Origin: Stutzerimonas stutzeri | Lineage (GTDB): Bacteria; Pseudomonadota; Gammaproteobacteria; Pseudomonadales; Pseudomonadaceae | Assembly: GCF_002890895.1 (NCBI RefSeq) | Contig: NZ_POUL01000011.1 | Location: forward strand, 62,001 to 126,000 | Reading direction: 5' to 3' | DNA length: 64,000 bases | Part shown: piece after piece, positions 18,357-28,566 of the stretch | How positions within the stretch are numbered: the first letter of the stretch is position 1 | Layout of the letters: each line of letters begins with the position of its first letter | The notes under the pieces: model-generated | What the model was told of the DNA's origin: nothing | Databases searched by the model: none | What the model saw: the letters and a program-made list of their open reading frames with translations, nothing else | Position numbers and translations under genes: made by a program

Positions 18357-18410
18357 CAATGGGCTCGAAGCGGGCGCCGGGGCGCGGTGAACGGAATGCT
18401 GCAAATAGTA

Positions 18411-18455
18411 AAAGGCGACGTCCGGCTTGTCGCCCTTTAGGCGACGAAGCCGGAC
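18411..18455 (-). promoter_or_regulatory. Alternative hairpins between lgt and thyA (terminator/attenuator-like)
   Basis: On the minus-strand transcript, GTCCGGCTT-c-GTCGCC pairs with GGCGACAAGCCGGAC (15 pairs, one bulge, loop TAAAG). The overlapping segment AAAGGGCGAC can instead pair with GTCGCCTTT further down and is then followed by TTTTAC, like an intrinsic terminator. The two foldings exclude each other. The structure begins 10 bases after the lgt stop codon and ends 55 bases before thyA. Confidence 0.6.
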
Positions 18456-18464
18456 GGTGTGCGA

Positions 18465-19265
18465 TCAGGCGGCCGCCTTTACCGGCTCGTGACGGTAGCC
18501 CCAGGCAATCATGCCAAGACCGATCAGGATCATCGGGATGCACAGCACCTGCCCCATGGTCAGCCAGCCAAACGCCAGGTAACCGAGCTGGGCGTCAGGT
18601 ACGCGAACGAACTCGACAATGAAGCGGAAGATGCCGTAGCACACGGCGAACAGGCCGGACACCGCCATGGTCGGCCGCGGTTTGCTCGAATAGAGCCAGA
18701 GAATGACGAACAAGGCCACGCCTTCCAGGGCGAACTGGTAGAGCTGCGACGGGTGCCGCGCCAGCTGTTGCGGATCGGTCGGGAAGACCATCGCCCAAGG
18801 CACATCGGTCGCCTTGCCCCAGAGTTCGGCATTGATGAAGTTACCGATGCGCCCGGCGCCCAGCCCAATGGGTACAAAGGGGGCAATGAAGTCCATCAGC
18901 TCGAAAAACTTCTTGCCGTTGCGCCGGGCGAATATCCAGGTGCACAGCAATACGCCCAGCAGACCACCATGAAACGACATGCCACCCTTCCAGACCTGGA
19001 AGATCAGCGTCGGATCGTTGATATAGGACGCCAGATCGTAGAACAGCACGTAGCCCAGCCGCCCACCGACGATTACGCCCATGGCCACCCAGAACACCAG
19101 GTCGGAAAGCTTGTCCTTGTCCCAGGTGGGTTCGAAGCGGTGCAACCGACGCGATGCCAGCAGCCAGGCACCGCCGATGCCGATCAGGTACATCAGGCCA
19201 TACCAGTGGATTTGCAGCGGGCCTAGCGACACGGCCACAGGGTCTATCTGCGGATAAGGCAGCAT
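18465..19265 (-). CDS. lgt: Prolipoprotein diacylglyceryl transferase
   Basis: A 266-residue inner-membrane enzyme that attaches diacylglycerol to the lipobox cysteine of prolipoproteins. The Lgt signature [18 protein letters not shown] and the HGGLLG motif ([11 protein letters not shown]) are present, along with seven hydrophobic segments starting at [11 protein letters not shown]. It starts 11 bases after the TauE-family gene stop codon, so the two are probably co-transcribed. Confidence 0.97.
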   Translation of the reverse strand: MLPYPQIDPVAVSLGPLQIHWYGLMYLIGIGGAWLLASRRLHRFEPTWDKDKLSDLVFWVAMGVIVGGRLGYVLFYDLASYINDPTLIFQVWKGGMSFHGGLLGVLLCTWIFARRNGKKFFELMDFIAPFVPIGLGAGRIGNFINAELWGKATDVPWAMVFPTDPQQLARHPSQLYQFALEGVALFVILWLYSSKPRPTMAVSGLFAVCYGIFRFIVEFVRVPDAQLGYLAFGWLTMGQVLCIPMILIGLGMIAWGYRHEPVKAAA

Positions 19266-19276
19266 CCGGATTTTCC

Positions 19277-20059
19277 TCAGATCAAGAAATTGATACCTAC
19301 GCCCAACAGCAGCAGCGCGAACAGGCGCCGCAGCATTGAAGGGGACAATCGATGCGCCAGATTAGCGCCGACACGGGCAAAGAACATGCTGGTGATGGCG
19401 ACGCCAACCAGCGCTGGCAAATAGACGTAACCGAAGCTCCAGCCGGGCAGATGCGCATCCTGCCAGCCAACAACCGCGAAGCTCAATGCACCGGCGAGCG
19501 CAATCGGCAAACCGCAAGCAGCCGAGGTGCCCACCGCTTGCTGCATCGGTACGCTGCGCCAGCTGAGAAACGGCACGGTCAACGAACCGCCGCCGATCCC
19601 GAAGATGGCCGATGCCCATCCGATCACTGCGCCGGCAACGGCCAGCACTGGCCGTCCGGGTACGCCAGCGCTGGCCTTGGGCTGCAGTGAAAACCCCATC
19701 TGCACCGACATGGCGATGGCGAACAAACCGATGATTTTCTGCAGCAGCGGGCCTTGAATCGACGCCGCCGTCAGGCTTCCCAGCGCCGAGCCGAGCAGAA
19801 TGCCAAGCGTCATCCAGAGCACCACGGGCCACTGCACGGCGCCCTTGCGATGGTGCGTCAGAATCGAGTTCATCGAGGTAAAGACGATGGTTGCCAGCGA
19901 GGTGCCGACGGCCAGATGGGTAAGGATCTGCGGGTCGAATCCCTGCGCTGTAAAGCTGAACACCAGCACCGGAACGATGATCAGGCCACCCCCGACACCG
20001 AACAGCCCTGCCAGTACACCAGCGAATCCGCCCAGAAGCAGATAAAGCGCGAACTCCAT
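19277..20059 (-). CDS. TauE/SafE-family membrane transporter
   Basis: A 260-residue protein with about eight hydrophobic segments and the family motif [20 protein letters not shown] at the N-terminus, repeated in reverse-half form as [17 protein letters not shown] near residue 150. Relatives export sulfite, sulfoacetate or other organic anions. The substrate cannot be told from sequence. Its position before lgt is conserved in Pseudomonas. Confidence 0.88.
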   Translation of the reverse strand: MEFALYLLLGGFAGVLAGLFGVGGGLIIVPVLVFSFTAQGFDPQILTHLAVGTSLATIVFTSMNSILTHHRKGAVQWPVVLWMTLGILLGSALGSLTAASIQGPLLQKIIGLFAIAMSVQMGFSLQPKASAGVPGRPVLAVAGAVIGWASAIFGIGGGSLTVPFLSWRSVPMQQAVGTSAACGLPIALAGALSFAVVGWQDAHLPGWSFGYVYLPALVGVAITSMFFARVGANLAHRLSPSMLRRLFALLLLGVGINFLI

Positions 20060-20218
20060 CGAGCCACCTTGAAAAACAAAGCGGCATGTTAGCGGAAAAA
20101 CGCCAGCGGGGCGGAACGCGGCAATCCTCTGAAACGTAACCAGCGTCCTGCCGATGTGGCGTGGGCGCTGCGTTTTCGTCTAGCCTCGACGCGTCCTTGC
20201 TACCGAGTCCGGTTTCTC

Positions 20219-20998
20219 ATGTGCTTGATCGTATTCGCCTGGCGCCACGGCCATGCACAGCCGTTGATCGTCGCCGCCAACCGTGACGAATTTCATGCGC
20301 GCCCCAGTCTCCCGTTGGGGCATTGGGACGACGCGCCGCAGGTCGTAGCCGGTCGCGACCTGCAGGCAGGCGGCACCTGGATGGGTGTAACCACGGATGG
20401 ACGCTTCGCTGCGCTGACCAATATTCGTGCGCCCGGCGCCCCTCTTGGCGAGCGCTCGCGAGGCGAGCTGCCCGAACGCTTCCTGCGGGGCGCGCAATCG
20501 CCGGCGCACTATCTGCAGGAGCTGACCGGCAATCTCGGTCAATATTCCGGCTTCAACCTGCTGGTCGGGAATCTCACCGAGCTCTGGTATCTCAATTCAA
20601 AGGAAGCAACGCCCCGCGCTCTATCGCCGGGCGTCTACGGTCTTTCCAATGCAGCGCTGGATACGCCCTGGCCAAAGCTGCTGAGCACTCGCTCGGCGCT
20701 AGAGGCCTGCCTCGGTGCGCCGGAGCGCGACCGGTTGCTAGAGATCATGAGCGACGCACGGCCCGCCGCGGATGCCGAACTGCCGGCTACTGGCATCTCG
20801 CAGGAGATGGAGAAGCTGTTGTCGAGCGCGTTTATCGCCAGTCCGGACTATGGCACCCGCGCCATAACCCTATTGGTCCGCCGCGCGGACGGTTCCATGA
20901 GCATGACCGAGCGCCGTTTCGACGCGGAGGGCGTGACCGGTGAAACAGAGATGGACCTGCCGTCGACGACAGCTGAGCCCGCAAAGGTGCCGGGTTAG
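20219..20998 (+). CDS. NRDE/TANGO2-family protein
   Basis: A 259-residue protein that begins MCLIVFAWRHGHAQPLIVAANRDE. The N-terminal Met-Cys followed by the NRDE motif is diagnostic of the family, in which Cys2 is thought to be exposed as an Ntn-type nucleophile. Eukaryotic TANGO2 is linked to haem and lipid handling; the bacterial role is unknown. ATG 20219 is chosen over the longer frame from 20156 because of the conserved MC start. Its stop codon overlaps the ptsP stop codon tail to tail. Confidence 0.88.
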   Translation: MCLIVFAWRHGHAQPLIVAANRDEFHARPSLPLGHWDDAPQVVAGRDLQAGGTWMGVTTDGRFAALTNIRAPGAPLGERSRGELPERFLRGAQSPAHYLQELTGNLGQYSGFNLLVGNLTELWYLNSKEATPRALSPGVYGLSNAALDTPWPKLLSTRSALEACLGAPERDRLLEIMSDARPAADAELPATGISQEMEKLLSSAFIASPDYGTRAITLLVRRADGSMSMTERRFDAEGVTGETEMDLPSTTAEPAKVPG

Positions 20999-23268
20999 AT
21001 CGCGGCAGATGGATTAACCATGCGATCCAGGCCGAGATTGCGCAGGGTCAGCTGCACCGTGGCGTGGATGACCTGCGGGCTGTCCATTTTCATCACCTTG
21101 GCCAACAGCTCACGCGCCGTGACCGAACTGATCTGACGCAGCATCCACTTCACCTTGGGCAGGTTGGTGGCGTTCATCGACAGGCTGTCGAAGCCCATCG
21201 CCAGCAGCAGGATGGCTGCGCCCGGATCGCCAGCCATTTCACCGCAGATGCTGACCGGCTTACCTTCGTCGTGCGCCTCTCGGACGACCCGCTGCAACGC
21301 TTCGAGCACTGCGGGATGCAGGTAATCGTACAGATCGGCAACCCGCGGGTTGTTGCGGTCTACTGCCAGCAGATACTGAGTCAGGTCGTTGGAGCCCACC
21401 GAGATGAAGTCCACCTGACGCGCCAGTTCGCGGGTCAGATAGACCGCAGCCGGCACTTCGATCATCACCCCAACTGGCGGCATTTCGACGTCGGTGCCTT
21501 CATCACGTACCTCACCCCAGGCGCGGTGGATCAGGTGCAGCGCCTCTTCCAGCTCGCGCGTGCCAGAAATCATTGGCAGCAGAATGCGCAGGTTGTCCAG
21601 CCCGGCGCTGGCCTTGAGCATGGCGCGGGTCTGCAGCAGAAAAATTTCGGGATGGTCGAGTGTGACGCGGATCCCGCGCCAGCCGAGGAAGGGATTTTCT
21701 TCCTTGATCGGGAAGTAAGGCAGGCTTTTGTCACCGCCAATGTCGAGGCTGCGCATGGTCACCGGCAGCGGGTGGAAGGCTTGCAGCTGCTCGCGATAGA
21801 TCGCCATCTGCTCCTTCTCGCTGGGGAAGCGCTCCTTGATCATGAAGGGCACTTCGGTGCGATACAGGCCAACGCCTTCGGCGCCGCGCTCCTGCGCACG
21901 CACCACATCGGCGAGCAGACCGGTATTCACCCACAGCGGGATGCGCAGACCATCGGTGGTCTCGCAAGGCAGCTCGCGCAGCACGTCGAGCCCTTCGGAC
22001 AGCTGCCGCTCCTGCTCGGCCAGAACCAGGTATTGCTCGCGCAGCACCTTTGCCGGGTTGGTGATGATCTCGCCACGGGTGCCGTCGATGATCAGCTCGA
22101 TGCCATCGACCTTCGAATATGGCAGGTCAACCGCCCCCATCACCGTGGGAATACCCATGGCCCGCGCCAGGATCGCCACGTGTGAGTTACTCGAACCCAG
22201 TACCGAAACCATGCCCATCAACTTGCCTTCAGGCACCTCGCCAAGCATCGCCGGGGACAGCTCCTCGCTGACCAGAATGGTGTTGTCCGGGTAGGTCAGG
22301 GTCTGCTGGCGCGCCTGCTGCAGGTAGCCGAGCAAACGTCGGCCGATGTCCTTGACGTCCGAGGCGCGCTCACGCAGGTAGGCATCGTCCATCATCTCGA
22401 AGCGGCCGACGTGGTCGCTGACGACCTGACGCAGCGCGCCTTGGGCCCATTGGCCCGTGCGGATAACCTTGGACACCTCGCCGCCGAGTGCGGAGTCATC
22501 CAGCATCATCAGATAGACGTCGAACAGCGCACGCTCTTCCTTGCGCATCTGGGTCGCAAGCTTTTCGGACAGCGCACGCATATCGGCTCGCACTGCTTCG
22601 AGCGCAGCCTCGAACAGCACCAGTTCAGCCGGGATGTCCTCAATCGTCTTGTCCGGCACCACATCGAGGTCAGCGGGTGGCAGAACGACGACAGCGGTAC
22701 CCACTGCCGCGCCAGGCGCGCCGGGAATACCGATAAAGCGGGTTTCCTGGATGCCCTTGCCCTGCCGGCCGAGGCCACGAATCGACCCGGTCGCCTCGGC
22801 ATGAGCGATAACACCGGCGAGCTGTGCACTCATAGTTACGAGGAATGCCTCTTCGCCCTCGTCGAACAGGCGTTGTTCTCTCTGCTGAATGACCAGAACA
22901 CCCATCACCCGCCGGTGGTGGATGATCGGTGCGCCGAGAAAGGAGGCGTAGCGTTCTTCGCCGGTTTCAGCGAAATAGCGGTAGCGCGGATGTTCACACG
23001 CATGCTCCAGGTTGAGCGGCTCCTCACGCGTGCCAACCAAGCCGACCAGACCCTCATTCGGCGCCATGCTGACTTTGCCGATGGCCTTCTTGTTCAGGCC
23101 TTCGGTGGCCATCAGGACAAAACGCCCGGATTCGGGATCGAGCAGGTAGACCGAGCAGACGTGGCTGGCCATGGCCGCCCGAACTCTCAGCACGATAATG
23201 CCCAAGGCCGCCTTGAGGTCCTTGGCAGCGTTTACTTCCTGGACGATCTTGCGCAGCGTGCCGAGCAT
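20995..23268 (-). CDS. ptsP: Enzyme I of the nitrogen PTS (PtsP, GAF-containing)
   Basis: A 757-residue phosphotransferase. The N-terminal GAF domain (about 5-150) distinguishes it from sugar-PTS enzyme I. A PEP-utilising N domain and swivelling domain follow, with the phospho-His in VLGSSNSHVAILARAMG (near residue 360). The PEP-binding barrel has GVGLYRTEVPFM and FISVGSNDLTQYLLAVDRNN. It starts the PtsP-PtsO-PtsN phosphorelay that links nitrogen and carbon status to K+ transport and polyhydroxyalkanoate or virulence control in pseudomonads. It lies 19 bases downstream of rppH, an arrangement conserved in Pseudomonas. Confidence 0.96.
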   Translation of the reverse strand: MLGTLRKIVQEVNAAKDLKAALGIIVLRVRAAMASHVCSVYLLDPESGRFVLMATEGLNKKAIGKVSMAPNEGLVGLVGTREEPLNLEHACEHPRYRYFAETGEERYASFLGAPIIHHRRVMGVLVIQQREQRLFDEGEEAFLVTMSAQLAGVIAHAEATGSIRGLGRQGKGIQETRFIGIPGAPGAAVGTAVVVLPPADLDVVPDKTIEDIPAELVLFEAALEAVRADMRALSEKLATQMRKEERALFDVYLMMLDDSALGGEVSKVIRTGQWAQGALRQVVSDHVGRFEMMDDAYLRERASDVKDIGRRLLGYLQQARQQTLTYPDNTILVSEELSPAMLGEVPEGKLMGMVSVLGSSNSHVAILARAMGIPTVMGAVDLPYSKVDGIELIIDGTRGEIITNPAKVLREQYLVLAEQERQLSEGLDVLRELPCETTDGLRIPLWVNTGLLADVVRAQERGAEGVGLYRTEVPFMIKERFPSEKEQMAIYREQLQAFHPLPVTMRSLDIGGDKSLPYFPIKEENPFLGWRGIRVTLDHPEIFLLQTRAMLKASAGLDNLRILLPMISGTRELEEALHLIHRAWGEVRDEGTDVEMPPVGVMIEVPAAVYLTRELARQVDFISVGSNDLTQYLLAVDRNNPRVADLYDYLHPAVLEALQRVVREAHDEGKPVSICGEMAGDPGAAILLLAMGFDSLSMNATNLPKVKWMLRQISSVTARELLAKVMKMDSPQVIHATVQLTLRNLGLDRMVNPSAAI

Positions 23269-23287
23269 GCTCAGGGGCTTTCTCCCG

Positions 23288-23767
23288 TCAGTCCCGCGCC
23301 AGGAGGCGCGGAGCGAGTTCTTTTAAGGCGCGACGGTAAACCTCGCGCTTGAAGGTGACCACCTGCCCCAACGGGTACCAGTAACTGACCCAGCGCCAGC
23401 CGTCGAACTCGGGCTTGCCGGTCAGATCCATACGAACCCGGTCTTCAGCACCGGTAAGGCGCAGCAAGAACCATTTCTGCTTCTGACCGATACACAGCGG
23501 CTGACTATGAGTACGCACCAGCCGCTGAGGCAAGCGATAGCGCAGCCAGCCACGGGTGCAGGCGAGAATCTTGACGTCCTGCTCTTCCAGGCCGACCTCT
23601 TCGTTCAACTCGCGAAAGAGCGCCTCCTCCGGCGTCTCGCGCGGGTTGATGCCGCCTTGCGGAAACTGCCAGGCATCCTGATTAATCCGCCGGGCCCACA
23701 GCACTTGCCCGACATCATTGGTCAGGATGATGCCGACATTGGGGCGAAAACCATCGGAGTCGATCAC
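23288..23767 (-). CDS. rppH: RNA pyrophosphohydrolase (Nudix)
   Basis: A 159-residue Nudix hydrolase that removes pyrophosphate from mRNA 5-prime ends and so triggers RNase E decay. The Nudix box [20 protein letters not shown] is complete. The GTG at 23767 ([15 protein letters not shown]) is chosen as start because it reproduces the standard RppH N-terminus and length, and a GAGG ribosome site lies upstream. The open frame to 23845 would add a non-conserved 26-residue extension. It forms an operon with ptsP. Confidence 0.95.
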   Translation of the reverse strand: MIDSDGFRPNVGIILTNDVGQVLWARRINQDAWQFPQGGINPRETPEEALFRELNEEVGLEEQDVKILACTRGWLRYRLPQRLVRTHSQPLCIGQKQKWFLLRLTGAEDRVRMDLTGKPEFDGWRWVSYWYPLGQVVTFKREVYRRALKELAPRLLARD

Positions 23768-23946
23768 GGCATACAACCTCGCAAACGCATATCGCGGCAT
23801 TGTTCCACAAAAACGTGAAAAGCAGAAAGCGCGCATGGAAGCCATTGATCTACCGGCTCCGATCCTCGATCCGAACGCTTGCCGGCTGCCATCTATCGAG
23901 CGATCCCGCTATGCTTCACCCCCTTTTATCCCCCGAGGAACGCAGC

Positions 23947-24600
23947 GTGCGCCTGGCTCTTTTCGATCTTGATAACACCCTCCTGGCCGGTGACAGCGAC
24001 CACGCCTGGGGCGAGTTTCTCTGCCAGCGCGGGCTGGTCGACGCCGAGGCGTACCGCGCCCGCAACGATGCCTTTTATCAGGACTATCTGGCCGGCGCGC
24101 TGGATGTGCTGGAGTATCAGAACTTCTGCCAGGAGCTGCTGGGCCGCAGCGAGATGCCGCAGCTGCAGCAGTGGCACGCCGAGTTCATGCGCGACCACAT
24201 TGAGCCCATCGTCCTGGCCAAGGGTGAGGCACTGGTGCGTCAGCATCATGAAGCCGGCGACCGGGTGGTGATCATTACTGCCACCAACCGCTTCATCACC
24301 GGGCCAATCGCCAAGCGCCTGGGCGTCGATACGTTGCTGGCCACCGAGTGTGAGATGCAAGAGGGACGCTACACCGGTCGACTGACCGACGTGCCCTGTT
24401 TTCAGGAGGGCAAGGTGACGCGCATTGAACGCTGGCTCATGGAAAATGACCAGAGCCTGGATGACAGCTATTTCTACAGCGACTCGCGCAACGATCTGCC
24501 GCTACTGGAGCGCGTCAGCCATCCGGTAGCGGTCGATCCGGACCCGACCTTGAAGGGCATTGCCGAGCAACGCGGCTGGCGCATCATCAGCCTGCGCTGA
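23947..24600 (+). CDS. HAD-IB family phosphatase (SerB-like)
   Basis: A 217-residue HAD-superfamily subfamily IB hydrolase. Motif I is [13 protein letters not shown], motif II lies in [12 protein letters not shown], and motif III/IV in [13 protein letters not shown]. The group includes phosphoserine phosphatase and phosphoserine:homoserine phosphotransferase relatives; the actual substrate is not clear. The start GTG 23947 with CGAGGAACG upstream gives [13 protein letters not shown]. Codons upstream to 23800 overlap the divergent rppH region and are rejected. Confidence 0.88.
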   Translation: MRLALFDLDNTLLAGDSDHAWGEFLCQRGLVDAEAYRARNDAFYQDYLAGALDVLEYQNFCQELLGRSEMPQLQQWHAEFMRDHIEPIVLAKGEALVRQHHEAGDRVVIITATNRFITGPIAKRLGVDTLLATECEMQEGRYTGRLTDVPCFQEGKVTRIERWLMENDQSLDDSYFYSDSRNDLPLLERVSHPVAVDPDPTLKGIAEQRGWRIISLR

Positions 24601-24608
24601 CCTCAGCC

Positions 24609-25049
24609 TTAGACCGGCTTGGCGCCCATCAAACCCATGATGGCGACCAAAATCAGCAGGATCAGACCCGCGTAAACCAGCGCAAAGCGCGGCAGGCGCG
24701 CGGGCGCTGGGGCATCGCCCAGCGCTTGCCAGGCACGCAGGCGGCCGCTGAGCAGCAGGCCTAGTGGCACCAGAACCAAGAACAACACCGAGCTGGCCAG
24801 CAACCACAGCTGACCGAGCGGGAAACCTGCCAGGTGCGCCAGCCACCAGCCGGTCACCGGAAGCAACAAGGCAAACACCGCCAGCAATGGCAGCGACATC
24901 AACCGGGTGCGGCGCAGCTTGTTCTGCAGCACCACCGGATCGGCCCGCCGCCAGGCTTTCCACAGCATGATGATGTGGGCAATCAGCCCCAGCGTGAGGA
25001 GAATCGCCAGAGCGGCGTGAGTCATGTTCAGCAGTTGGTAGTGTTCCAT
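24609..25049 (-). CDS. DUF2269-like integral membrane protein
   Basis: A 146-residue protein with four hydrophobic segments (about 8-30, 52-72, 80-102, 122-143), starting MEHYQLLNMTHAALAILLTL. It resembles the DUF2269/SirB2-like family of four-helix membrane proteins of unknown function. An early histidine (His11) in the first helix is common in such haem- or metal-linked membrane families, but I see no firm binding motif. It is 21 bases downstream of ilvA and convergent with the HAD gene. Confidence 0.7.
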   Translation of the reverse strand: MEHYQLLNMTHAALAILLTLGLIAHIIMLWKAWRRADPVVLQNKLRRTRLMSLPLLAVFALLLPVTGWWLAHLAGFPLGQLWLLASSVLFLVLVPLGLLLSGRLRAWQALGDAPAPARLPRFALVYAGLILLILVAIMGLMGAKPV

Positions 25050-25070
25050 CGATCCCCGCGGTACGGCTGG

Positions 25071-26585
25071 TCAGCCGAGAAAAAGTTGGTAGGCCGGATT
25101 GTCTGTTTCGTCCCAGTAGCGATAGCCGATCTTGTCCAGTGCGGCCGGCAACAGGTGACGGTCTTCGGCAGGTACTTGCAGGCCGGCAACCACCCGCCCG
25201 TCAGCCGCGCCGTGATTGCGGTAGTGGAACATCGAAATATTCCAACGCCCGCCGAGATTGTTGAGGAAGTTGAACAGCGCGCCCGGACGCTCCGGGAATT
25301 CGAACCGATAGACCACTTCATCACTGACGCCAGACGCGTGCCCCCCGACCATGTGCCGGGTGTGCAGCTTGGCCAGTTCGTTGTCAGTGAGATCAAGCAC
25401 GGGGAAACCCTTCGCCCGCAACCCATCCACCAAGGCCGTCCGCGGATCGTTTTCCGGATGGGTCTGCACACCCACAAAGATGTGCGCCTCACGGTCTTCG
25501 TGGTAGCGGTAATTGAATTCGGTAATCTGACGCTTGCCGATGGCCTCGCAGAATGCCTTGAAGCTGCCAGGCTCCTCGGGAATGGTCACCGCGATGATCG
25601 CCTCGCGCTTCTCGCCAAGCTCAGCGCGCTCCGCCACATGACGCAGGCGATCGAAGTTCACGTTGGCGCCGGAATCGATGCCGACCAGCACCTGATGCTC
25701 AATGCCCTCGCGCTCCACATAGCGCTTGATACCGGCCACTGCCAGCGCACCTGCTGGCTCGGTAATTGAGCGGGTATCGTCGTAGATGTCCTTGATCGCA
25801 GCGCAGATCTCATCGGTGCTGACCGTGATCACCTCATCCACGTAGTGCCGGCAGATGTCGAAGGTGTACTGACCGATCTGCGCCACCGCCACCCCATCGG
25901 CGAACAATCCCACCTGCGGCAGCACCACACGCTCGCCCGCAGCCATCGCCTGCTGCAGGCAATTGGAATCGTCCGGCTCGACGCCAATGACCTTGATGTC
26001 TGGCTTGAGGTATTTGATGTAGGCAGCGACGCCGGCGATCAGGCCGCCCCCACCCACCGGCACGAAGACCGCATCAAGCTGACCCTGATGCTGGCGCAGG
26101 ATCTCCATCGCCACGGTGCCCTGTCCGGCTATCACGTGCGGGTCGTCATAGGGGTGGATATAGACGTAACCCTTTTCCTCGACCAGTTTCAGCGAATAGG
26201 CCAGCGCCTCGGGAAAGGCATCCCCGTGAAGCACCACCTTGCCGCCACGTGCACGCACGCCCTGCACCTTCAGTTCCGGCGTGGTGCGCGGCATGACGAT
26301 GGTCGCCTTGATGCCCAGCTCACGGGCCGCCAGGGCCAAGCCCTGCGCATGGTTACCGGCCGACGCAGTAACTACGCCGCGCGCCAGCTCCTCGGGTGAC
26401 AGCTGTGCCAGCTTGTTATAGGCACCGCGAATCTTGAAGGAGAACACCGGCTGCAGATCTTCGCGCTTCAGCAAAATCTGATTACCCAGCCGCTCAGAGA
26501 GCTGACGGGCAGGCTGCAACGGGGTTTCCACCGCAACGTCATAGACGCGCGAGGTGAGGATCTTCTTGACGTACTGTTCGAGCAT
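25071..26585 (-). CDS. ilvA: Threonine ammonia-lyase, biosynthetic
   Basis: A 504-residue PLP enzyme that deaminates threonine to 2-oxobutyrate, the first step to isoleucine. The PLP Lys is K51 in VFSFKIRGAYNKL; the glycine loop PVGGGGLIAGVAAYIK binds the cofactor phosphate. The C-terminus has two ACT-like regulatory repeats (about 325-410 and 420-500), the hallmark of the isoleucine-inhibited biosynthetic form. It diverges from rpiA across 173 bases, as in other Pseudomonas. Confidence 0.96.
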   Translation of the reverse strand: MLEQYVKKILTSRVYDVAVETPLQPARQLSERLGNQILLKREDLQPVFSFKIRGAYNKLAQLSPEELARGVVTASAGNHAQGLALAARELGIKATIVMPRTTPELKVQGVRARGGKVVLHGDAFPEALAYSLKLVEEKGYVYIHPYDDPHVIAGQGTVAMEILRQHQGQLDAVFVPVGGGGLIAGVAAYIKYLKPDIKVIGVEPDDSNCLQQAMAAGERVVLPQVGLFADGVAVAQIGQYTFDICRHYVDEVITVSTDEICAAIKDIYDDTRSITEPAGALAVAGIKRYVEREGIEHQVLVGIDSGANVNFDRLRHVAERAELGEKREAIIAVTIPEEPGSFKAFCEAIGKRQITEFNYRYHEDREAHIFVGVQTHPENDPRTALVDGLRAKGFPVLDLTDNELAKLHTRHMVGGHASGVSDEVVYRFEFPERPGALFNFLNNLGGRWNISMFHYRNHGAADGRVVAGLQVPAEDRHLLPAALDKIGYRYWDETDNPAYQLFLG

Positions 26586-26758
26586 CGTGAGCTATCTTGG
26601 CGGGCCTTGCGGGGCAGACGAGTCTACTCCGCGAAAAACGCCGCGACCACCGGCAATCAGCGCACAAAACAGCCGTACAGTCTCAGCAGGCAAGACCCGC
26701 TGATGAGCCCCCGCTATACTCTCGCCCACGACTCACTTACCGACCGGACCTTTACGCC

Positions 26759-27430
26759 ATGACCCAGGATCAACTCAAGCAGGCCGTCGCCCAGGCCGCT
26801 GTCGACCTCATCGTGCCGCAACTCACCGACCGCAGCATCGTCGGCGTTGGCACCGGCTCCACCGCCAACTTCTTCATCGATCTGCTGGCCAAGCACAAAG
26901 GATTCTTCGACGGTGCCGTGGCCAGTTCCGATGCCACCGCCGAGCGTCTGAAAGGCCATGGCATTCCGGTCTACGACCTAAACTCGGTAGCGGACCTGGA
27001 GTTTTACGTCGACGGTGCCGACGAGACCAACAGCCATCTGGAGCTGATCAAGGGCGGCGGCGCAGCCCTGACCCGCGAGAAGATCGTCGCTGCAGTGGCC
27101 CGCACCTTCATCTGTATCGCCGATGGCAGCAAGCTGGTCGAGCGCCTCGGCGAGTTTCCCCTGCCAGTGGAAGTGATCCCGATGGCCCGCAGCCACGTCG
27201 CGCGCGAACTGGTCAAGCTGGGCGGCGACCCCGTCTACCGTGAGGGTGTGGTGACCGACAACGGCAACGTCATCCTTGACGTGCACAATCTCATGATCGG
27301 CTTCGCCCCGGATGTCGAAGCGCAGATAAACAACATCGTGGGCGTGGTCAGCAACGGGCTTTTCGCTGCCCGCCCGGCCGACGTCCTGCTGCTGGGCACA
27401 GCGAACGGGGTGCAGACGCTCAAGCGCTGA
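26759..27430 (+). CDS. rpiA: Ribose-5-phosphate isomerase A
   Basis: A 223-residue enzyme that interconverts ribose 5-phosphate and ribulose 5-phosphate. Motifs visible are [33 protein letters not shown] with the catalytic Asp/Glu, and [14 protein letters not shown] 26759 gives the standard length; the frame upstream to 26597 is not conserved. An Ala/Thr-rich upstream stretch with TATACT (about 26714) may contain its promoter. Confidence 0.97.
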   Translation: MTQDQLKQAVAQAAVDLIVPQLTDRSIVGVGTGSTANFFIDLLAKHKGFFDGAVASSDATAERLKGHGIPVYDLNSVADLEFYVDGADETNSHLELIKGGGAALTREKIVAAVARTFICIADGSKLVERLGEFPLPVEVIPMARSHVARELVKLGGDPVYREGVVTDNGNVILDVHNLMIGFAPDVEAQINNIVGVVSNGLFAARPADVLLLGTANGVQTLKR

Positions 27431-27552
27431 CCTCTCGCGGCAGGCATCCATCAGCCCGGTGCGCGCCATCACGGCCGCATCCGGCGCCGCAAGCGGTCAT
27501 CGCTGATCACCTTTGATGGTAGTAGTTATGCTTCGGCCATCTGGATTGAAGG

Positions 27553-28464
27553 TCAGCGTCGCCGACTGAACACATAGAAGCGGTTCGGCTCCGCTACGAC
27601 GTAGATGTTGCCCTGCCCGTCCATGGCGACTCCTTCAGCCTGGTCGATGCCCTCCACCATACCATTGAGACCGCCGAGCAGCCTGATGAAGCTGCGCGGC
27701 CGCCCCTGCAAGTCAAGCTCGACCAGCAGACGCGACTCGTCGGAAAGCATCAGGGTATGCCCCGTACGCGGGTCGATGGCTACCGACGAGATATCGCGTA
27801 CCAGCAGCGGCTGGCCAGGGAGCGACTCAAGGGCGCCGGCAGCGCCGTCTTCTCCAGGGAAGGGCAGTTCGAACAAGCCCTGCGGATCGCGCTCCTTGGC
27901 CAGCAGCATGCGCTGGGTGCGCGGATTCCAGGCCAGTCCTTCGAAGCCTTTGTTTCCGGCACCGTCGAAACCCAGGTCATAGGTAGCGAGATCCTCGAGA
28001 TCGAGGCTCTCCACCCCCGGCGCCAACCGGAACACTGCAACCAGTCGGCGCCGCTCATCGACGATACCGAGCTGTCCGTTATCCAGAGCTTCGACCGCCT
28101 CAGGATCAGAGAATCCGGTCAGGGTGATGCGCCGCAGCACCACGCCGCCGGGGGAGAATTCCACGAGCTGGGGGTTTTGTCCGGTGACGGTGAACAGCGT
28201 CCCGGTCTCTGCGTTCCAGGTCAGGCCTGAAGTTTCGTCTTCCTCGAGGCCGGACAAAGTGGTCTCCAGCGCCAGTTCATAGTCGGGCAACCAGATGCTC
28301 GCCGCGCGGGCGCTGGCATCGACAGTTTGCTCCTGCCAGTAGAGCTTCAATTGGTCATTCCAATGCAGCATCCAGCCGGCCAGCAAGGCCATTGCAATGG
28401 TCAGAAACAGCGAGATGTAGAGGAACAGGCGTAGGCGGGAACGTCGGACGGCAGACTCAGGCAT
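27553..28464 (-). CDS. SdiA-regulated/YjiK-family beta-propeller protein
   Basis: A 303-residue protein with one N-terminal membrane segment (about 10-30) and a periplasmic beta-propeller-like domain. Recurrent strands such as SGLTWNAETGTLFTV, FEGLAWNPRTQRMLLAK and VEGIDQAEGVAMDGQGNIYV mark the SdiA-regulated (YjiK) family. The family is structurally related to NHL-type propellers and lacks a defined activity. No operon partner is certain; the next upstream gene ends 102 bases away. Confidence 0.8.
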   Translation of the reverse strand: MPESAVRRSRLRLFLYISLFLTIAMALLAGWMLHWNDQLKLYWQEQTVDASARAASIWLPDYELALETTLSGLEEDETSGLTWNAETGTLFTVTGQNPQLVEFSPGGVVLRRITLTGFSDPEAVEALDNGQLGIVDERRRLVAVFRLAPGVESLDLEDLATYDLGFDGAGNKGFEGLAWNPRTQRMLLAKERDPQGLFELPFPGEDGAAGALESLPGQPLLVRDISSVAIDPRTGHTLMLSDESRLLVELDLQGRPRSFIRLLGGLNGMVEGIDQAEGVAMDGQGNIYVVAEPNRFYVFSRRR

Positions 28465-28566
28465 GTAGGCAAACCCAGGAAGAGCGTGCGATTACAGCAT
28501 GACCTTCACAAGGAGGATAGAGCGATGCGGGCCGGATACGTCAGGCGTACCCGGCTCATATGCACG

